Shown here piece by piece: positions 57,954-64,000 of a stretch of 64,000 nucleotides of DNA; position 1 is the stretch's first letter, and each line of letters starts with the position of its first letter. Made by a program: the position numbers and the translations under genes. The notes under the pieces are model-generated. The model was not told where the DNA came from. It saw nothing but the letters and a program-made list of their open reading frames with translations, and made no database searches. Origin of the DNA: Melastoma dodecandrum (taxonomy: Eukaryota; Streptophyta; Magnoliopsida; Myrtales; Melastomataceae); assembly GCA_029817715.1 (NCBI GenBank), contig JARUPY010000551.1, positions 62,001 to 126,000 on the forward strand. Reading direction: 5' to 3'.

Positions 57954-59534
57954 GTATATTAATCAGTCGGGGGTGGTGAGGTGGAGCCCAGGAGTTGCAC
58001 CGCCCGGTTCACAGCGTCCAACAAAAGTTTCGGCGGCCTCCTCCCGCCCAAACGAAGAAGCGGGAAAAGCAGGATTTGACGCATTAATAATTACGTTAAT
58101 TCCAATAAATACTTAATATATCTAGGCAGTTTGTGCATTTGTTTTTAATAAAAATGGTACTTTAATTCTATTTATATTTTCATTATATATAGGTACTCTC
58201 TTGGAAAACACAAACTTGTATTTTTTTATTTTATTTTGGGTGTGTTTTTTTGTTTACTTTTCTTTGCCTCGCCGCCCTGGTGGTTGCTTTCTCTACCGAC
58301 AACGCAGTTGGGAATCGGCCGAGGGCGGTGTGCGGTTCAACATCAACAAACAAAAGTCGTGGTCTAATTGATCAGCCGACCCTGATCCCCCACCAATCAT
58401 CACCGCCCCCTCCTCGCCCTTGCGGGGGCTGTCTTTTTTTTCCTTGTACTACTCAAATATACATGTCCTGACCCTCCCCCAACGTACCACGTTTTTTTAT
58501 TTCCTTTAGCATATTTTTGGAGTTTTTTCCTGTTACAACTGACCTTTCGTGGTAATTATTTTCAAAATTAGTTAAAAAATATTTTGAAGTCTGAACTAAA
58601 AAAATCGATTTTTTTAAGGAATTCGATCTCTGTAAACTGGATTTCTACTTTCAAAATACGAACACATTATTTTGAAATCAATGTCTTGGAGAGATGCGTT
58701 GCACCTAGAAAAACAAAACAATGAGAGTAATGAAAATTAAAATTTGGCTTCACGGTGATAAAGGAAGTCGAAGTTTTCAAACCCGTTTTCCCTCTTGACA
58801 TGATAATAAAACTTTCAAGACTAAGTCGGTTTTTTTAACTCGGATTTTATGGTACTTTGTAGTTCTCCAAAATGAGAGTTACAAAGACCGATTTTTTAGA
58901 AAGCCCAAATCGAATTTACAAAATTTGACTTTCTTAAAAAGTAAAGTTGATGTTTTTAACTCCAATTTTATGACATTATTTAATGAACTTTTGTAACTAG
59001 CTACATTTACTCTCCGAAACTAACTTTAAATCTCAATAAACCTGCACATTTTTGTATATTCCCCAACCTATCAACTCTCTTACTATTATAGTTGGCCTCT
59101 GTTGGTTTAACAAAGGGAGAAAGGGAAATTGGTCAAGTACTCTCAAAAATTTGGACCGATTTTAAATAAGGTAATAAATTACATTAAAAATGTTTAGTTA
59201 CGATGATATAAAGTTTCGTATATAGAAAATCGTTTCCCATTCGGCTAATTAGAAATCATTTCCATATATATATATATTTGTATATGTGATTAAATGCCAT
59301 GATGATAGTTAAATGCAAGATTAACTTTGCGGTGTTTCCCTCGAGTGAAGAAAAACAGAGACCAAGTTGAATTCAAAAGCTCAAACTCTGAATTGATTTG
59401 TCCTGCCCAAACTTCAACACCACAATGCCCCAAACACGAATCTAAAATCACCAACGCGACCACGTCCATCTCGACCACGAACACAACATACATGCTAAAA
59501 CATCCCTCCGGTGTACAACAACGATGACACGACC
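57954..59534. other. AT-rich intergenic region
   Basis: No coding signal. The part from 59,290 is the likely 3' UTR of the TIP gene. A small AT microsatellite is at about 59,264-59,284. Confidence 0.5.
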
Positions 59535-60376
59535 TTAGTAGTCCGTGGTGGGAAGGGGCTCGTGGGTGTGGCTGATGAAGACGATCTCGTAGATGAGCCC
59601 CGCAATCCCTCCTCCGATCAGAGGGCCGACCCAGTACACCCAATGGTTTGTCCAGTCCCAGCTTACGAGAGCTGGTCCGAATGAGACTGCAGGGTTCATG
59701 GAGGCACCGTCGAATGCCCCTCCTGCCAGGATGTTGGCACCCACGATGAAGCCGATTGCGATGGGGGCGATGGTCCCAACCGAGCCCTTCTTGGGGTCGA
59801 TGGCGGTGGCATACACTGTGTAGACGAGCCCGAAGGTCATCACGATCTCAAACACGACTGCGTTCCACACGGACACCCCGCTGGACAGGGCAAATGCCGA
59901 CGTGGTCTGCAGGACGAGATCAGGGAGCTTTAGTAAGTCGTGATAGCCACACACTTCAAAACTCTGTCTCTGTCTCGGGGGAAAGAACTTACCAGGCCGC
60001 CGGTGGCGAACTTGAGGAGGAGGCAGGCAACGGTGGAGCCGAGGAGCTGGGCGATCCAGTAGAGGATGCCACGGAGCAGAGTGATGTTGCCGCCTACGAA
60101 GGCGCCGAACGTGACGGCAGGGTTGACATGGCCGCCAGAGATGTTGGCGCCGACAGAGACGGCAACAAAGAGGCCGAAGCCATGGGCGAGGGCAGCGGCG
60201 ACGAGGCCGGAAGGGGTGGTGGAGCCGTTGTCAGTGAGCTTGTTGAAGGCCATGCCAGAGCCCTCACCGGCAAAGACAAAGATGAGGGTGGAGAAGAACT
60301 CGGCGAGGGCGGCCTTGAGGGCGTGAGGGTGGTAGGCCTCCTCGGGGCGGCCGATGGCTATGTTGCTGATCGGCAT
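59535..60376 (-). CDS. TIP1: Tonoplast aquaporin of the TIP1 group
   Basis: Two deduced minus-strand exons, 60376-59993 and 59906-59535, join in frame to 251 residues, the same length as Arabidopsis TIP1;1. The start [14 protein letters not shown] and end EPLPTTDY are typical. Both pore motifs are intact: [14 protein letters not shown] (about residue 85) and [13 protein letters not shown] (about residue 199). Six membrane helices are expected, and blocks such as [20 protein letters not shown] and [14 protein letters not shown] fit. TIP1 proteins move water, urea and hydrogen peroxide across the vacuolar membrane. The single intron is short (86 bp) and has GT-AG ends. Whether this is TIP1;1 or TIP1;2 cannot be settled. 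Confidence 0.95.
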
Positions 60377-60488
60377 GGTCGGTTTAGGGAATGACGGGGA
60401 AGTTCAAGGACGGTGGGGAGGCGTAGGAAGGGGTTAGAAGTGTTGGTAAGTAAGTGATGGTGTGTGTGCGTGGGTGAGTCGGAGGGGG
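60377..60488 (-). other. 5' leader of TIP1 gene
   Basis: C/A/T-rich on the minus strand between the TATA box and the start codon, as expected for a leader of about 80-85 bases. Confidence 0.45.
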
Positions 60489-60496
60489 TTTATATA
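60489..60496 (-). promoter_or_regulatory. TATA box of TIP1 gene
   Basis: TATATAAA on the minus strand within CCTATATAAACCCC, about 115 bases before the start codon. It is a strong plant TATA context. Confidence 0.65.
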
Positions 60497-63400
60497 GGAA
60501 GGAGGTTTGGCTGTGGTTTGTATAATAATATTAGATTAGAAAAGAATTTATTAAATACGATTTCAGTTTCTTAAATTTATAGGATATCACTTTTTAAACA
60601 GTAAATTTAGAAAAAAAATTGGTTAAACTATTTTTTTCCAAAATATTAAAAGACTACGATTTTTTTTTCTAAAGAAGGCTCTCCTGGCATTGGGCCAAAT
60701 TCGTTGCCTCTTTTTCAAGCATCAAAGCGGCTTTCCTTGAAAAAAGTTTTTAAACAATTCCAGCACAAATAAGAGCTTCAAAAATTCTTAAATTTTCTAA
60801 AAAATCGTTTTAAACGACGACTTAACAATATTTAAATAATTTCTAAAAATGAAATTCTTGATTCACAATTTTTCTTTCAAATTGACCATAAATTCACATA
60901 ATTCGTCCGGGAACAAGGTATTACCTGGATTCTAGAGTGCTAGATTTGCTGTTGTGTCATATTCCATTTCTTAAACTATACAATGGACCTCACCTAATCG
61001 CCTAGCCTTAAATTAAGGGCCAAATATGTCGGTCTGATTCGACTTGAGGGGCATGTTAAACTATATAATGTATAATCAAGTCACACTTAACAGCTTAAGC
61101 TTGGGCGACTAATTCTTGATTTAATTATAGCACACTACTCTTGAAAATACATATTTATTTACTCACACAGACTCTGAGATTTCGTTTCTTAGGGTAAGAG
61201 GGATCTTATCATTTGAAACAAGTTAATTATTTTACACCAGTCTTGAGATCCCATCATGCCAATTCCTTTGGTAATCCCCCCTCTCCCCCCCCCCCCCCCA
61301 CCCCACCCCACCCTCACCAAACAAGAAATAATTATATGGAGCGCCCTTTTTTGGTTGAAATAAATAGAGTAACAATGTATATTCATCAAGTACAGAAATA
61401 GGTTTGAATTTAATACAAATGGTCAAAAATGGTGATAAATAAGGTAAATATTGGAGGGAGGACGGCTACCTACGTTAATGGGGATGGGGGGACCCGACCA
61501 TCCCACCTGTATATGGCTCACTTATCGACACGTCATATGGGCAGTCCTTTGGTTTGACCCAATATATTCCTTTCCATCATGCATTTTTGCCTTCCATTGT
61601 TCTATAAAATAAAATTAGCACTTCCGGATAGTTTACAATAATATTAATTTCTTAGGTCTGGTTTAGCCATGTCCTTTAGTCAAAATATTTATATACTCGG
61701 TTTTGGGTTAATTTTTTGTTTTAATTTTGTTATATGATTAATTTATATTGGACGATATTGAATTTGAAAGACAAACAAGATTGTCATTTATTTAATATAA
61801 AAGAAAAAAAAAAGTAAAAAAAGGAGAATATTATTATAATCTACTGTTGTAAAATAATCTAGTGGACAAGATTAAGTGAATTGGAAGTTGAAGCTCCAGT
61901 AGTTGCTAATAATGTCAAGAACATATATAATCGATGAAAATTGGATGATTGGTCGGAAGACTATTGCTACGGGGTAAAGTTGGAAGTCATAGTTATAGAA
62001 CACGGTTTAGACCTTTGACATATAAAATCAATTTAAAATTAAAAGTTAGCAGTAAAATTGTAAAAAAAAATTAAGTTAAAAGTTAAAACCAAAAGTTGAC
62101 CTAAAATCGATTATATTTTATCATGAAAAAAAAGCTAAATATGTGAAAGCATCGGGTATGTTGAACTGATCTGGCGATTATATAGACATGTAAAAGAAAA
62201 ACACGTCGAGTAGCTATATTAAAAAATTAAATATAATTTAAAGCGCGAAAGACAAGTCGGAAACAACCAATGAATCGTTCCTTGTTAACAGTAAGGTGCA
62301 GTTTTGATAGCAACATCATTTGAATTGGATGCCAATAAATTAAATATACGAAATCGTGATTAATTCTAGTTAAAGTTGAAATAAGGACGAATCATTTGAG
62401 TAAAGCTATAATGATTATAGAATTAGCAATACACTAGAATGACCTAAACAATAGAAAAAGGCCGTCACGGCGTTTGATTGGGAAGGCATATTCCATAAGA
62501 ATAATGAATAATACTGTTGATTGATTGCTTTTCCATTAAAGAAGTAAACAAAAGTTCATTTTCTTTATAGTTACGAATTAATTTATATATACAAATTCTC
62601 GAATTTTGTTATATTTCCATTGAAGATATCGTTTATGTCATCGGATGGATTTAGTCCATAATTCGAGCAAGATTATTTATTCATTTTTTAAAATATAATA
62701 TGTAATAAAATTGAAGTAAAACGAGCAGAGAAGAAGATGAGATCCAGTCATTGCCGGGCCAACTTATATAAAATTTATCATTTGTTCGATTTCATCTCCT
62801 AATGTGGATATGATTAATCAACATTATCTTCAATCACGTTACAAGGACGACGTTGCATATCTGTAAATTATTAATGCGGTGGTATTTCGTCCTGTTTAGT
62901 GGTGCCGAGATCGTGATGCCCTTTTCCCTTTCCTCATCCCAAAAACTTATGTCATTTGTTCCTTTTCCCCGTCCCGAATCTTCGAGCCGGATAATGATCG
63001 GTATTAGTTGGCAATGTCGTGATCAATTTTCGTCGCGACAAAGTTCGTTGACGTTCGCGTCGTCCTCGTTTCCTCCATCTCACCTTCCTCCTCTTCATGG
63101 TTAGTATAATTTTTCTGTGACATTAGAATAATGAAATGACAGAAAATTAAGTAACTCAACCCTTTTCACGTGGATGTTTTTATTTTTTTTAACTACTGTT
63201 CAATTAATAATTTTGTCAATGTCTTAAAATGGGTAAACTTTTGGGAGAGAAAGTGGTGGGATCATAGCCCATAATTAGTACCATCCCATGTGCTAATCTC
63301 ATCAAAAATCAAATTATTAATAATTTCCACCAATCAAAGCCACATTCCTTGTCAGTGTGTGTCTTTTTTCCTTTTCTTATTTCTTTTACAGACAAGTGCT

Positions 63401-64000
63401 GGGAGGAGGACGTCTCTGGAATTCCAACGTTGTCATGATTTAATAGCGTGTGTTTATATGTAGACTCAAAATTTCTTTGAGTAGTTTTCACCGTGCATTT
63501 CCAATTTGTTTGTTTGATTCCGAGATAATAAAAATAGTAAATATTTACTATGATAATTTAGTTCCAATTATTATGGCGGCCATTAGTTCGTGTGCCCTTT
63601 TCAGGATTTTGGTTCCTCCGGTCCATGTGATGGAAAAACCCCGAGGATCGTACTCAACGCAAATGAGTGGTCGCCATCTTCATTTTCCTTTTACGTGTAA
63701 AAATGTTTCTGTACACGTAAAATTTCAGCTGTTGATTCGACCGATTTTCTTATCCGATTTGCATGCCTATCCTTTAAAGGCCAAGTAATTCTGAGTGATC
63801 CACGCCATGGTCCACACACTAGTGATTCATGTGGTGGGTTATTCACCTTACGACCATGGAGACGATCGATTAAAATACTCCCTGGATGAGTGTTAAGAAG
63901 ATATGTTAGATGCCATATGAATTAGAAAGGATCGACGAGACAAGATTTGTTATAAGGATTTTATGAATTTACCATTGATAAAAGCATTATTCATCTAGAT
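60497..64000. other. AT-rich region without recognisable gene
   Basis: 3.5 kb of AT-rich DNA beginning with the TIP1 promoter. A C-rich tract (about 61,278-61,312, CCCCACCCCACCCCACCCTC) is the only strong compositional feature. No ORF shows family resemblance. Confidence 0.5.
61278..61312. repeat. C-rich tract with CCCCA units
   Basis: A run of C residues followed by CCCCA repeats. The minus strand (GGGGTGGGGTGGGG) has the spacing needed for a G-quadruplex. Confidence 0.6.

Noticed and set aside
58250..58471. 73-codon + frame with hydrophobic start
   Set aside because: Isolated, low-complexity end, no homology; likely chance.

Overview
The window is nuclear DNA from a flowering plant, most likely a eudicot with a fairly compact genome. 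The evidence is spliced genes with short GT-AG introns, plant-specific families (Dof, NHL/LEA2, ALMT, TIP, ATL, plant U-box and RHF RING ligases), AT-rich spacers, and non-LTR and Mutator-like transposon debris. There is no sign of bacterial, viral or organellar genome organisation.

Layout. 0-4.4 kb: an ABCG22-type half-size ABC transporter (+). 4.4-10.4 kb: AT-rich spacer holding a 1,449-bp nested-palindrome transposon with a perfect 10-bp target-site duplication. 10.4-11.0 kb: a small Cys-rich/basic plant protein of unknown function (+). 12.4-15.4 kb: an RHF2A-like RING ligase (+). 15.6-16.7 kb: a decayed LINE split by a hairpin insertion. 17.4-18.1 kb: a Fra a 1/Mal d 1-associated-like protein (-). 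19.7-23.4 kb: an NT-C2 domain protein (+). 23.9-25.0 kb: an ML-domain lipid-binding protein (-). 27.0-27.6 kb: an ATL RING-H2 protein (-). 29.6-30.8 kb: a SYP121-like syntaxin (-). 35.2-36.0 kb: a Dof factor (+). 38.6-39.8 kb: a PUB22/23/24-type U-box ligase (-). 42.5-44.4 kb: an ALMT-type anion channel (-). 46.2-46.9 kb: a frameshifted LRAT/NC-domain pseudogene (+). 47.3-52.3 kb: three LEA2/NHL genes (+), with a proline-rich TIR element between the first two. 53.2-53.5 kb: a LINE RNase H scrap. 55.0-58.0 kb: two related long-TIR elements, one carrying a gene fragment that looks like a WAV3/VWA-RING ligase. 59.5-60.4 kb: a TIP1 aquaporin (-). 60.4-64 kb: AT-rich sequence with no supportable gene.

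The genes are independent transcription units, not an operon. Several (ABCG22, the unknown Cys protein, ML, ATL, SYP121, PUB24 type, ALMT, the NC/LRAT pseudogene and NHL) recall, from memory, the paired Arabidopsis blocks around At3g11650-At3g11840 and At5g06320-At5g06530. This is probably a conserved ancestral block. Many products act at or on membranes and in stress or immunity: SYP121 secretion, PUB and ATL ubiquitin ligases, NHL proteins, anion, water and ABC transport. Any joint function is inference only.

Exon coordinates were deduced by eye from reading frames, GT/AG sites and remembered protein families. Untranslated regions were not resolved.
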